This document shows, one piece after another, positions 8,550 to 16,951 of a DNA stretch of 64,000 nucleotides (position 1 is the first letter of the stretch; each line of letters opens with the position of its first letter). The position numbers were made by a program, and so were the translations under genes. Source of the DNA: Cytophagaceae bacterium (GTDB lineage Bacteria > Bacteroidota > Bacteroidia > Cytophagales > Spirosomataceae); NCBI GenBank assembly GCA_016722655.1, contig JADKIR010000005.1, positions 124,001 to 188,000 of the forward strand, given 5' to 3'. Below the pieces are notes generated by a model that saw nothing but the letters and a program-made list of their open reading frames with translations, searched no databases and was not told the origin of the DNA.

Positions 8550-9914
8550 ATGTTAAAAATCAAATTAATAACAACATTTTGCTTGTTGATAAGTTATTTG
8601 TCTAAAGCACAAAATGACATAAAAAGTCGCATAAATCTGGCTTCTGAAGCCATTGAGGAGAAGGTTATTACCTGGAGAAGAGATTTTCATGAACATCCCG
8701 AACTTGGAAATCAGGAATTTAGAACTGCTGAAATTGTTGCCAAGCACCTTCGTTCGCTTGGTATGGAGGTCCAGGAAAAAGTTGCATTTACAGGTGTTGT
8801 AGGTATTCTAAAAGGTGGAAAACCAGGCCCAGTGATTGCTTTGAGGGCTGATATGGACGGATTACCCGTGACTGAGAGGGTGAATGTTCCTTTTAAATCA
8901 AATGTAAAGACAATCTATAATGATCAAAATACCGGGGTCATGCATGCTTGCGGGCACGACAGCCATGTAGCAATATTAATGGGTACAGCTGAAGTATTGG
9001 CAGGAATGAAAAACGAATTGTCGGGAACTGTGAAATTTATTTTCCAGCCTGCTGAAGAAGGAGTATCGGAAAAGAATATACCTTTTGGAGCTGATGGAAT
9101 GATAAAAGCAGGTGTTCTTGAGAATCCAAAGGTAGATGTGGCATTTGGTTTACATATTAATTCCCAAACCCCAGCCGGTAAAATTGCCTACAAACCAGGT
9201 CCGTTGATGGCGGCAGTGGATGAGCTCAATATTACCATAAAAGGAAAGCAAACCCATGGGGCATACCCCTGGGAAGGTGTAGATCCAATTGTGACTTCTT
9301 CTCAGATTATCAGTGCTTTACAGACAGTTGTTTCCCGAAATGTGAAACTTACCGAAGCTCCTGCTGTAGTAACTGTTGGGGCAATTCATGGAGGAATAAG
9401 GCATAATATCATTCCTGAAGAAGTGAAAATGATTGGGACTATCAGGACTTTAAGTAGAGAACATAGGATATTGGTACACAAAAGAATCAACGCAATTGCC
9501 AAAGGAATAGCTGAATCAGCCGGATGCACAGCTGAAGTAAATATTGTTAATGGGTATCCGGTAACAGTAAATGATCCTGAACTTACCGGAATGATGGCTT
9601 CTACGCTGGAGTATTCTGCAGGCAAAGAAAATGTGAAAATTGTGCCCGCAGCAATGGGGGCAGAGGATTTTAGCTATTTTCAGGAAAAAATACCGGCTAT
9701 GTTTTTCTTTTTAGGGGGCATGGATCCAAAGAAAAATCCTTCAGAAGTGGCACCGCATCATACTCCAGATTTCTATTTAGATGAATCAGGGTTTGATTTG
9801 GGGGTAAAAACTTTCTGTAATCTTGTATTTGATTATGGCGAAAAGTATAATTTGAAAAATAAACCCGTTTCTACTCAGAAAAAAATAAAAAATAAATGGC
9901 TGCTGAAATTGTAG
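8550..9914 (+). CDS. M20 family metallohydrolase (amidohydrolase), exported
   Basis: This 454-residue M20D-type amidohydrolase belongs to the family of hippurate hydrolase, N-acyl-amino-acid deacylase and IAA-amino-acid hydrolase. A signal peptide (MLKIKLITTFCLLISYLSKAQ) predicts export. Metal and catalytic residues visible are H-E-H-P-E-L-G near 47-53, C134 and H136 in MHACGHDSH, and the E169-E170 pair in FQPAEEG. Further on come the GLHI segment and a late AAMGAEDFSYF motif. The lid/dimerisation domain is inserted after AAVDELNITIKGKQTHGAYPWEG. The last 19 bases overlap the start of the Sua5-like gene. The amide substrate is not deducible. Confidence 0.9.
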   Translation: MLKIKLITTFCLLISYLSKAQNDIKSRINLASEAIEEKVITWRRDFHEHPELGNQEFRTAEIVAKHLRSLGMEVQEKVAFTGVVGILKGGKPGPVIALRADMDGLPVTERVNVPFKSNVKTIYNDQNTGVMHACGHDSHVAILMGTAEVLAGMKNELSGTVKFIFQPAEEGVSEKNIPFGADGMIKAGVLENPKVDVAFGLHINSQTPAGKIAYKPGPLMAAVDELNITIKGKQTHGAYPWEGVDPIVTSSQIISALQTVVSRNVKLTEAPAVVTVGAIHGGIRHNIIPEEVKMIGTIRTLSREHRILVHKRINAIAKGIAESAGCTAEVNIVNGYPVTVNDPELTGMMASTLEYSAGKENVKIVPAAMGAEDFSYFQEKIPAMFFFLGGMDPKKNPSEVAPHHTPDFYLDESGFDLGVKTFCNLVFDYGEKYNLKNKPVSTQKKIKNKWLLKL

Positions 9915-10525
9915 AAATAATACCTGAAAATCCGGATGACAGAAAAATTGAATATGTTGTAAACTGTTTGAAGGCTGGAGGATTGATAATTTATCCTACT
10001 GATACGGTGTATTCGATGGGATGTGACTCGAGTAATGTAAAAGCTGTCGAAAGATTGTGTAAGTTGAAAAATATTAAACCTATCCAAAACAAGTTTTCTA
10101 TTGTTTGTCATGACCTTAGTGATATTTCAAAATATGCGAAAGTACCCAATCTTGCTTTCAGAATGATGAAAAAGATACTCCCCGGGCCATTTACTGTAAT
10201 TTTACCATCGACCGGCGATTTACCAAAAATACTCCAAACTAACCGGAAGACCATTGGAATTAGAGTTCCTGATCACAATATTCCAAGAAGAATTATTGAA
10301 GCTCTGGGACATCCCATAATTACTACTTCCGTAAAAGACGATATTGACGATATCATTGAATATCCCAACGAGATAGAAGAAATATTTGATCAAAATCAGC
10401 ATAAAGTTGATATTATCATAGATGGCGGTTGGTGTGGGTTAATTCCTTCAACCGTACTTGATTGCACTTCAGAGACCGAAATAAACGTAGTCAGAGAGGG
10501 TTTAGGTGAATTTATTGAAGTTTAA
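9896..10525 (+). CDS. Sua5/YciO/YrdC family protein, probable L-threonylcarbamoyladenylate synthase
   Basis: This 209-residue YrdC-like domain protein matches the enzyme that makes threonylcarbamoyl-AMP from threonine, bicarbonate and ATP for the t6A37 modification of ANN-decoding tRNAs. Visible motifs are YPTDTVYSMGCD (33-44), LPGPFTVIL, IGIRVPDH and the STVLDC segment that holds nucleotide. It lacks the extra Sua5 C-terminal domain. The sequence KNIKPIQNKF, where TsaC proteins often carry KxR(S/P), leans towards the YciO subgroup, whose role is less certain. It overlaps the upstream hydrolase by 19 bases, and ATG 9896 is the first good start. Convergent with tex. Confidence 0.85.
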   Translation: MAAEIVEIIPENPDDRKIEYVVNCLKAGGLIIYPTDTVYSMGCDSSNVKAVERLCKLKNIKPIQNKFSIVCHDLSDISKYAKVPNLAFRMMKKILPGPFTVILPSTGDLPKILQTNRKTIGIRVPDHNIPRRIIEALGHPIITTSVKDDIDDIIEYPNEIEEIFDQNQHKVDIIIDGGWCGLIPSTVLDCTSETEINVVREGLGEFIEV

Positions 10526-10527
10526 TA

Positions 10528-12657
10528 TCATCCTAAATCCTTCATTGAAAGCCCTATTCTTTTCCTGATTTTATCTACTTCTTTTACCTTTACTTTTACT
10601 TTTTGATGCACTTTTACCACTTCATTGGGGTCTTTTATAAAGCGATTGGCCATTTCTGATAAATGAACCAATCCGTCCTGATGAACACCTATGTCCACAA
10701 AACACCCGAAGGCAGTGATATTAGTGACTATACCGGGTAAAACCATTCCAACTGATAAATCTTCAACCGAGTTTACATTGCCAAATTCAAATGCCTCCAG
10801 TTTTTCACGGGGATCGCGTCCTGGTTTGGCCAATTCCGACATTATATCATTTAAAGTGGGCAGACCAATTTCAGGGCCTGCAAAATCCTGAACTCTGATA
10901 GATTTTCTCAAGGATTCATTTTTAATCAATTCAAAAATATCTGTAGAAATACTTTTCGCCATTTTTTCTACTATTTTGTATCTTTCCGGATGTACAGCTG
11001 AATTATCCAAAGGATTTTCGGCTCCATGTATTCTTAAAAAGCCAGCTGCCTGCTCAAAAGCCTTTTCGCCAAGTCTGGGCACCTTTTTTAAATCATTTCT
11101 GCTTTTAAATTTTCCATTTTTTGCCCTGTATTCTACGATATTTTGTGCAATACCTTCTCCTATACCTGAAACATAACTTAGTAAATTCTTACTGGCGGTA
11201 TTGAGTTCCACACCTACAAGGTTTACGCAAGATTCCACCACCGTATCGAGCGTATTTTTTAATAATTTTTGATCTACATCATGTTGATATTGCCCGACAC
11301 CTATACTTTTTGGGTCAATTTTCACCAATTCGGCTAATGGATCCATCAATCTTCTTCCAATTGAAACTGCTCCACGCACTGTTATGTCTTTATTCGGAAA
11401 TTCTTCTCTGGCGATATCAGATGCTGAATATATGGAAGCTCCCTGCTCCGAAACCATTATGACCATTACTTTACTGAATTCTGGTATTGAAGAGATGGTT
11501 TTTTTTACAAAATCTTCTGTTTCCCTGCTTGCGGTTCCATTGCCTATCGCTATGGCTTCAATTTTATATTTTTCCAACAAACTCCTTAATATGGCAGAAG
11601 ATTCCTGCGATTTTATTTGAGGATATATCACAGTTTCGGTAACTAAATCTCCACTCGGATTCAAAACCACAGTTTTGCACCCGGTTCTGAAGCCCGGATC
11701 AATCGAAAGAACCGTTTTTTGACCCAGAGGAGCTGCGAGTAATAATTGCCGTAAATTAGTTGAAAAAATGGCCACGGCGGCTTCGTCGGCTTTCTCTTTT
11801 AGCTTGTTCTCAAACTCCTTTTCTATGCTGGGAATTATCAAACGCTTAATTGAATCTTCAATAGCAAGGGCAACTTGTTTTTTAGGCTCAGGAAATCCTT
11901 TCAAATAAATTCTTTCGAGGTGATCCACGGCAAAACTCTCTTCAATTTCTATTGAAGTTTTGAGAAAACCTTCTTCTTAGCCTCTTTTTATGGCCAAAAA
12001 CCTATGCGATGGGATATTTTTTGCGAGTTCATCATATTCAAAATAATCCTTGTATTTCGCTCCATCGGTATCTTTCCCTTTTTTTACTTTAGAAATCAAG
12101 ATTCCATGTTTTTCAAAAAGAGATCTTACTTTGTTTCTGGCGTTAATATCGTCTGAGATCCATTCAGCAATGATATCTCTGGCACCGGACAGAGCGGCCT
12201 CAATAGTATTTATTTTTTCAGATAAAAACATTTCGGCAATTGAATCAATATCACGTTCATTTTGAGTGAAAACACGTTTGGCTAATGGTTCCAGACCATT
12301 TTCGATGGCAATACTCGCTTTGGTTTTTCTTTTTTGTTTATAGGGTAAATACAAATCTTCCAATTCGGCAGAAAACAATGCATCTTCTATTTTCCTTCTA
12401 AGTTCATTGGTAAGTTTCCCTTGCTCCTCAATAGATTTTAAAATAGCTTCCCGACGTTTATCGGCTTCCTGAAACTTATCAAAATATTTTTTGATGTCCA
12501 AAATCTGAACTTCGTCAAGACTACCGGTTACTTCTTTCCGGTATCTGGCAATAAAAGGGACGGTTCCGCCTTCTTCAATTAATTTTATAGTATTTTTGAC
12601 TTGAGATGGACTAATACTAATATTTTCCGAAATAAAACTTAACTGGCGGTCTGTCAT
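10528..12657 (-). pseudogene. tex: Tex-family RNA-binding transcription accessory protein, split by an in-frame stop
   Basis: Together the two halves make a nearly full Tex protein (about 709 codons; family 700-780). The 5' part (12657-11977, 226 aa) holds the Tex N-terminal helical region, ending SHRFLAIKRG. The 3' part (up to 11976) holds the YqgF-like domain (VLSIDPGFRTGCKTVVL), the helix-hairpin-helix domain (YVSGIGEGIAQNIVEYR) and the S1 domain (VGMVLPGIVTNITAFGCFVDIG). The only lesion is TAA at 11979-11977. The frame continues unbroken across it (GAA GAA GGT TTT CTC AAA) and matches the family's RGExEGxL region, so one base substitution of a sense codon such as GAA explains it. A GTG at 11928 could restart the 3' half (466 aa). 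Tex binds RNA and influences transcription. The gene could be a recent nonsense allele or a sequence error. Confidence 0.88.
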
Positions 12658-12753
12658 TCCAACTGTTTTTTGTTATTTAATATCCTAATCACAAAAGTCC
12701 GAAGATTTTTTTTAATTGAACCAAAAATATACTGAATAAAAAGTAGAATTATC

Positions 12754-13245
12754 ATGAAGATTTTTAAGATTTTATTGGCATCGTTGCTGATTATTTCATT
12801 AAACTCCTGCAATATCCTTGAAAGTCAGGATGTTTCTGCAATTTCAGGCTACACTATTAAATCAGGCCAGAGTTTTGGTTTCTGTATTGGAAAATGTTAC
12901 TCTGAAATTACGATTAATGGTCAAAATGTTGAACTTTTGATAAAAGAAAGAGTAATTGGCGGAGGGGAAGATACTAAATATAAATATGCAGAATCACTTC
13001 CAACTGCCACAGTTAACGGTATTCAAAAATCATTGGAAATTGACAAATTCTTTGCATTAAATGAGGTTTATGGCTGTCCTGACTGTGCTGATGGTGGAGC
13101 AGAATGGATTGAAATTATTACAGATAAAGACAAATCACACAAAGTAACCTTTGAATCCGGAAAATCTATCCCTGAAATCAATGATTTGATTGTAACTTTG
13201 AGGCAGGAAAGACAAAGATTAGTTGATAAATTCGCCAAAAATTAA
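12754..13245 (+). CDS. Hypothetical lipoprotein (possibly DUF6438-like)
   Basis: This is a 163-residue protein with a clear lipoprotein signal: MKIFKILLASLLIISLNSC, lipid-attachment Cys19. The mature part contains the stretch SGQSFGFCIGKCYSEITI, with two cysteines in a CxxxC arrangement, and a later CPDC pair (VYGCPDCADGG). The first resembles the small DUF6438 envelope domain, an uncertain match. The stop codon overlaps the ATG of the flavoprotein gene by one base (TAATG), so the two are translationally coupled. No function is proposed. Confidence 0.75.
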   Translation: MKIFKILLASLLIISLNSCNILESQDVSAISGYTIKSGQSFGFCIGKCYSEITINGQNVELLIKERVIGGGEDTKYKYAESLPTATVNGIQKSLEIDKFFALNEVYGCPDCADGGAEWIEIITDKDKSHKVTFESGKSIPEINDLIVTLRQERQRLVDKFAKN

Positions 13246-14465
13246 TGGCTCAATACGATTTGATTGTAATAGGGGGAGGTGCTGCAGGTTTTTTTGCTGC
13301 AATAAACGCCACAATTCTGAAACCTTCCTTAAAAGTAGTTATTTTAGAAAAAAACAGGGAGTGTCTGCAAAAAGTTAAGGTATCAGGGGGAGGCCGTTGC
13401 AATGTAACCAATGCAATAGAAAATCCCGAAGAACTCATTCAATTCTATCCAAGAGGAAGTCAATTCTTGATGGAACCATTTTCAAGATTCGGTCCGAGGG
13501 AAATGAAGAATTGGCTGGATATTCATCAAGTAAAATTAAAAACTGAAAAAGACGGAAGAGTATTTCCTGTTTCAAACAATTCCCAAACCATTATTGACTG
13601 CTTTTTAAATTTGACAAAAGTTGGTAAAATAGAAATTAAAACAGGATACAGAGTTGAATATTTAAAAAATCTGGAAGGAATTTGGAAAGTGGGAGTCGGA
13701 GAAATTGATGAAATTTCGGGGAAAAATTTATTGGTTGCTACTGGAAGTGATGCCCGAATCTGGCAAATAATTAAAGAATTCGGACACAATGTGATTGCAC
13801 CCATTCCTTCGCTTTTTACATTCAATTTTACTGAAAAAGAGATAAAAGAGCTCCAGGGTATTAGTTTTGAAGATTCAATTGTAACCATAAAAAACTCTTC
13901 ATTTTCGCAGAGAGATCCACTTTTGATAACACATTGGGGCATGTCAGGTCCGGCAATTTTGAAATTATCATCAAAAGCTGCTGTATTTTTGGCAGAGAAC
14001 AACTATTCTTTTAAAATTGAGATTAATTTTTGCCCGGCGATTTCAAAAAATCAACTTTTAGAAACTCTCAGAAATCAACTGGAAATTAATCCCAAAAAGC
14101 AAATTCAAAACACCCCTTTGTTCCAAATTCAAGCCAGATTCTGGAAGTATATTTGTGAGAAATCAGGCATAAATGAGTTTCAGAAATGGGCCGAATCCGG
14201 TAAAAAACAGTGGTCAAATCTGGGAGAAAACCTTCAGCGGGCTATTTACGAGGTAAATGGTAAAAGTACATTTAAAGAAGAATTTGTAACCGCAGGAGGA
14301 GTGGATTTAAAAGAAATTGATCCAGAGAATTTTGCATCAAAAATTATCCCTAATCTGTATTTTGCCGGTGAAGTATTAAATATAGATGCCATGACAGGAG
14401 GTTTTAATTTTCAGGCCGCCTGGACCGCAGGCTGGCACGTTGGCAGAAGTATTGCTTCGGTTTAA
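13245..14465 (+). CDS. BaiN/HI0933-family FAD-dependent flavoprotein
   Basis: This 406-residue flavoprotein has an N-terminal Rossmann FAD motif, VIGGGAAGFFAA (8-19), the family signature KVSGGGRCNVTN (about 46-57), and the C-terminal AGEVLNIDAMTGGFNFQAAWTAGW block that closes the FAD site. HI0933/YhiN/BaiN relatives are annotated as NAD(P)/FAD-dependent oxidoreductases; their physiological substrates are largely unknown. Translation is coupled to the upstream lipoprotein gene by the TAATG overlap. Length is typical. The name BaiN (a bile-acid enzyme) should not be taken as evidence for that reaction. Confidence 0.9.
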   Translation: MAQYDLIVIGGGAAGFFAAINATILKPSLKVVILEKNRECLQKVKVSGGGRCNVTNAIENPEELIQFYPRGSQFLMEPFSRFGPREMKNWLDIHQVKLKTEKDGRVFPVSNNSQTIIDCFLNLTKVGKIEIKTGYRVEYLKNLEGIWKVGVGEIDEISGKNLLVATGSDARIWQIIKEFGHNVIAPIPSLFTFNFTEKEIKELQGISFEDSIVTIKNSSFSQRDPLLITHWGMSGPAILKLSSKAAVFLAENNYSFKIEINFCPAISKNQLLETLRNQLEINPKKQIQNTPLFQIQARFWKYICEKSGINEFQKWAESGKKQWSNLGENLQRAIYEVNGKSTFKEEFVTAGGVDLKEIDPENFASKIIPNLYFAGEVLNIDAMTGGFNFQAAWTAGWHVGRSIASV

Positions 14466-14678
14466 TACTTGTTATTTTTTTGAGAATTAAAAAATCATAC
14501 AACGGTATTGAAAAATTCTTTTTAAAAGAAATAATAATCTTTCTAACCCTGTTTTCAAAATCATAAATCGGATTTAAGTTAAATAGCTATTAATAATTTG
14601 TATTTAAATAAAATTACCTGAAATAAAATCAAAAAGCATTAGTAAATTTCTCAAAAGAATCAAATAAAAATATTAAAT

Positions 14679-15560
14679 TTGGTTTCCAAAGATAAACCAT
14701 CAAAAACTAAGCGTAGGATTGTGACACATTTAATTGAGCGATTTACTGAGCATTTAAAAAAAGGCAAATACAATACTGCAACTATCGCAGCGTACAGGAA
14801 TGCCATTTTTGTTTTTTATAATCATTTTCGCGATTATCCTCAAAGCAAAATTACTGATGAACTTATTTCCAGCTATTTATTGGAAATGTCTCAAACCAAA
14901 AATTCAAGATATGACGCTGTTCAAACCGGAAAAGCCATTAAATTATTTTATGAAGTAATTTTTAATAAAACGTTAAATTTAAAATCTACTGGTAAAATAA
15001 AAGAAGAACAGGTTATTGATGTTTTGTCAAAAAATGAGTTAGTAAGCTTATTTGGGTCAATCAAAAACATGAAACACCGATTATTGCTGATGTTGGTTTA
15101 CAATAATGGTCTAAAAATAAACGAAGTCATTAATCTGGAAGTTTCTGATTTGAATCTTGAAGAACATACCATTACAATTAGAAATAAAACCCCAAAGAAA
15201 AATAGAGTTCTAAGGTTGCCATCGAAGCTTAATGGTTTCATTAAAAGTTATTTAGAGAAATATTCTCCAACTACAATATTATTTACCGGAGCTGGTGGTG
15301 ACAGTTATTATTCAGCAAGAAATATTCAGATATTTTTCCAGAAAGCCCTTAATGATGCCGGTATAAACAAATCTGCCACAGTTAATACTCTACGGCATAG
15401 TTTTGCTGTTCATTCCTTAGAATTGGGCATGGATATTCATATTTTGCAAAAAATATTAGGCCATTCCAACATTCAAACCACTACTGTTTATCAGCAATTT
15501 ATCAAAGTTAATACCTATAATATCCATACGCCGCTCGAAATCATGGATTTGCCTGTCTAA
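14679..15560 (+). CDS. Tyrosine recombinase (XerC/D-like) with substituted catalytic residues
   Basis: This 293-residue protein has the XerC/D two-domain layout: an N-terminal SAM-like DNA-binding half (LIERFTEHLKKGKYNTATIAAYR) and a C-terminal catalytic domain. The tyrosine nucleophile Y271 (TTTVYQQF), R239 and H262 (ILGHSNIQTT) are present. The first catalytic arginine, normally in GLRxxE, is lysine here (GLKINE, K146). The HxxR histidine is asparagine (N236 in VNTLRHSF). Both changes usually reduce cleavage strongly. The reading frame opens with TTG at 14679, which overlaps a TAAATTTG box (14674-14681); if that box is the promoter, translation must begin downstream, for example at GTG 14721. 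No att repeats, tRNA or cargo genes flank it. It may be a domesticated or weakened recombinase. Confidence 0.85.
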   Translation: MVSKDKPSKTKRRIVTHLIERFTEHLKKGKYNTATIAAYRNAIFVFYNHFRDYPQSKITDELISSYLLEMSQTKNSRYDAVQTGKAIKLFYEVIFNKTLNLKSTGKIKEEQVIDVLSKNELVSLFGSIKNMKHRLLLMLVYNNGLKINEVINLEVSDLNLEEHTITIRNKTPKKNRVLRLPSKLNGFIKSYLEKYSPTTILFTGAGGDSYYSARNIQIFFQKALNDAGINKSATVNTLRHSFAVHSLELGMDIHILQKILGHSNIQTTTVYQQFIKVNTYNIHTPLEIMDLPV

Positions 15561-15563
15561 AAC

Positions 15564-16643
15564 TTAATGCTTTTCTTTTTTAAGGTTTTCAAGGTCAATT
15601 TTTTGGTGTTTCAGAGCATTGGTTTCCAATTCAACAAATTCCTTTCTTTTTTTGGCAATATCTACTGCTAAATAAATTGCACTGAGCATGGAGTTTGCAT
15701 CAGCCTGATTTTTCCCAGCAATATCAAAAGCGGTACCATGGTCCGGTGAAGTACGAATTCCCATAAGCCCTGCTGTAAAATTCACTCCTGACTCAAATGC
15801 CATCATTTTGAATGGTGTGAGGCCCTGATCGTGATACATGGCGAGTATTCCATCAAATTTTTTGTAACTACCATTGGCAAAAAAGCCATCGGTTGGAAAC
15901 GGCCCAATTACAATATTTCCGTTTTGGGTAAAATCTTTGATTACAGGAATGATTACGTTATTTTCCTCTTCACCCAATAACCCGTTTTCACCTGCATGAG
16001 GGTTTAGACCTAAAACAGCAATTTTTGGCTTCTGAATTCCAAAATCTATTTTTAGAGAATCAATAAATATCCTTAGTTTCTCAGAAATCAACTCTTTGGT
16101 AAGTTTATTTTTTATATCCGAAAGAGGAACATGGCCAGTTACTACTCCAATTCTGAGATCATCGCTTACCATTAACATCAAAACCTGATTTTTTTCAAAT
16201 TTCTTCGCCAGGTATTCGGTATGTCCGGGAAATTTAAAATTTTCACTTTGAATATTTTCTTTAGAAATTGGGGCTGTCACCAATCCATCAATTTCTCCTT
16301 TTTTAAGGTCATTAGTAGCTCTTTCTAATGAATCAAAGGCTAATTTCCCTGCTTTCGGATCTTTTTTTCCAAATTCTATTTCAAAATAATCACCTTTAAG
16401 GCAATTTATCAGACTTGAATTTTTTGACTGAGCTTGTTTTGCTTCATTAATTCCAACGTATTGCCAGTGATGCATATCAATCACCTGCTTATATCTGCTC
16501 AGGTGTTTGCCGGAACCATAAATTATTGGCGTGCAAATTTTATTTATTCTATTAGTTGAAATAGCTTTTAGTAAAACTTCCGGCCCAATACCATTTACAT
16601 CACCTATAGTTATTCCGATTTTCGGAAGGAATTCATTCTCCAT
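15564..16643 (-). CDS. pdxA: 4-hydroxythreonine-4-phosphate dehydrogenase
   Basis: PdxA oxidises 4-phosphohydroxy-L-threonine in the deoxyxylulose-phosphate-independent-of-glutamine route to pyridoxine phosphate. Family signatures are visible: IGITIGDVNGIGPEV near the start, LVTAPISKENI, GHTEYLAKKF, the metal-ligand HVPLSDI and LNPHAGENGLLG blocks, FFANGSYKKFDGILAMYHDQGLTPFK, and RTSPDHGTAFDIAGK near the C-terminus. I chose the ATG at 16643 (MENEFLPKIG); an upstream TTG would add five residues (MFYCF) and is less likely. The gene ends three bases from the convergent recombinase gene. Length 359 residues from this start, slightly longer than E. coli PdxA. Confidence 0.93.
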   Translation of the reverse strand: MENEFLPKIGITIGDVNGIGPEVLLKAISTNRINKICTPIIYGSGKHLSRYKQVIDMHHWQYVGINEAKQAQSKNSSLINCLKGDYFEIEFGKKDPKAGKLAFDSLERATNDLKKGEIDGLVTAPISKENIQSENFKFPGHTEYLAKKFEKNQVLMLMVSDDLRIGVVTGHVPLSDIKNKLTKELISEKLRIFIDSLKIDFGIQKPKIAVLGLNPHAGENGLLGEEENNVIIPVIKDFTQNGNIVIGPFPTDGFFANGSYKKFDGILAMYHDQGLTPFKMMAFESGVNFTAGLMGIRTSPDHGTAFDIAGKNQADANSMLSAIYLAVDIAKKRKEFVELETNALKHQKIDLENLKKEKH

Positions 16644-16951
16644 AAAACAATAAAACAATTTTTCTCAAAATTAATAATTATTACTCAGCTTTTGTCCATT
16701 TTTCAATTGGGATTATTCTTAAATCTCGTTTTGATTCTTTTTTAATTTTAATTATGTAAGTATAATATCTGAAAATTTTAATTTCCAAAAATGTTATTTT
16801 TTATATAAACAAAAGCTTTATATAACTTCATTCCTTAAAAACGAAAAAGGTTGGGTTTACAAAACCCAACCTTTGTTACTATTAAACCTTATAAAAAAAC
16901 AAAATTCGAAATTTATTAAGCAATATATTTATCTGATAATCAAATAATTGA
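16644..16951. other. 308-base gap between pdxA and the MBL/rhodanese gene
   Basis: It holds the terminator described at 16846-16874 and presumably the pdxA promoter, which I cannot place with confidence. A minus-strand frame ending at 16681 (about 35 codons, tail ...IPIEKWTKAE) has no ATG and could be chance or a gene remnant. Nothing else is supported. Confidence 0.5.
16846..16874 (-). terminator. Rho-independent terminator after the MBL/rhodanese gene
   Basis: A perfect 13-bp stem (AAAGGTTGGGTTT with its complement) and a 3-base loop are followed on the minus strand by U-rich sequence (TTCGTTTTT). It is 78 bases beyond the stop of the fusion gene. Confidence 0.8.

Noticed and set aside
15564..16658. 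Longer pdxA start at TTG 16658
   Set aside because: The extra MFYCF does not match the family; ATG 16643 gives the natural start.
16681..16788. 35-codon minus-strand frame upstream of pdxA
   Set aside because: No ATG, only TTG or ATA starts; length expected by chance at this base composition.
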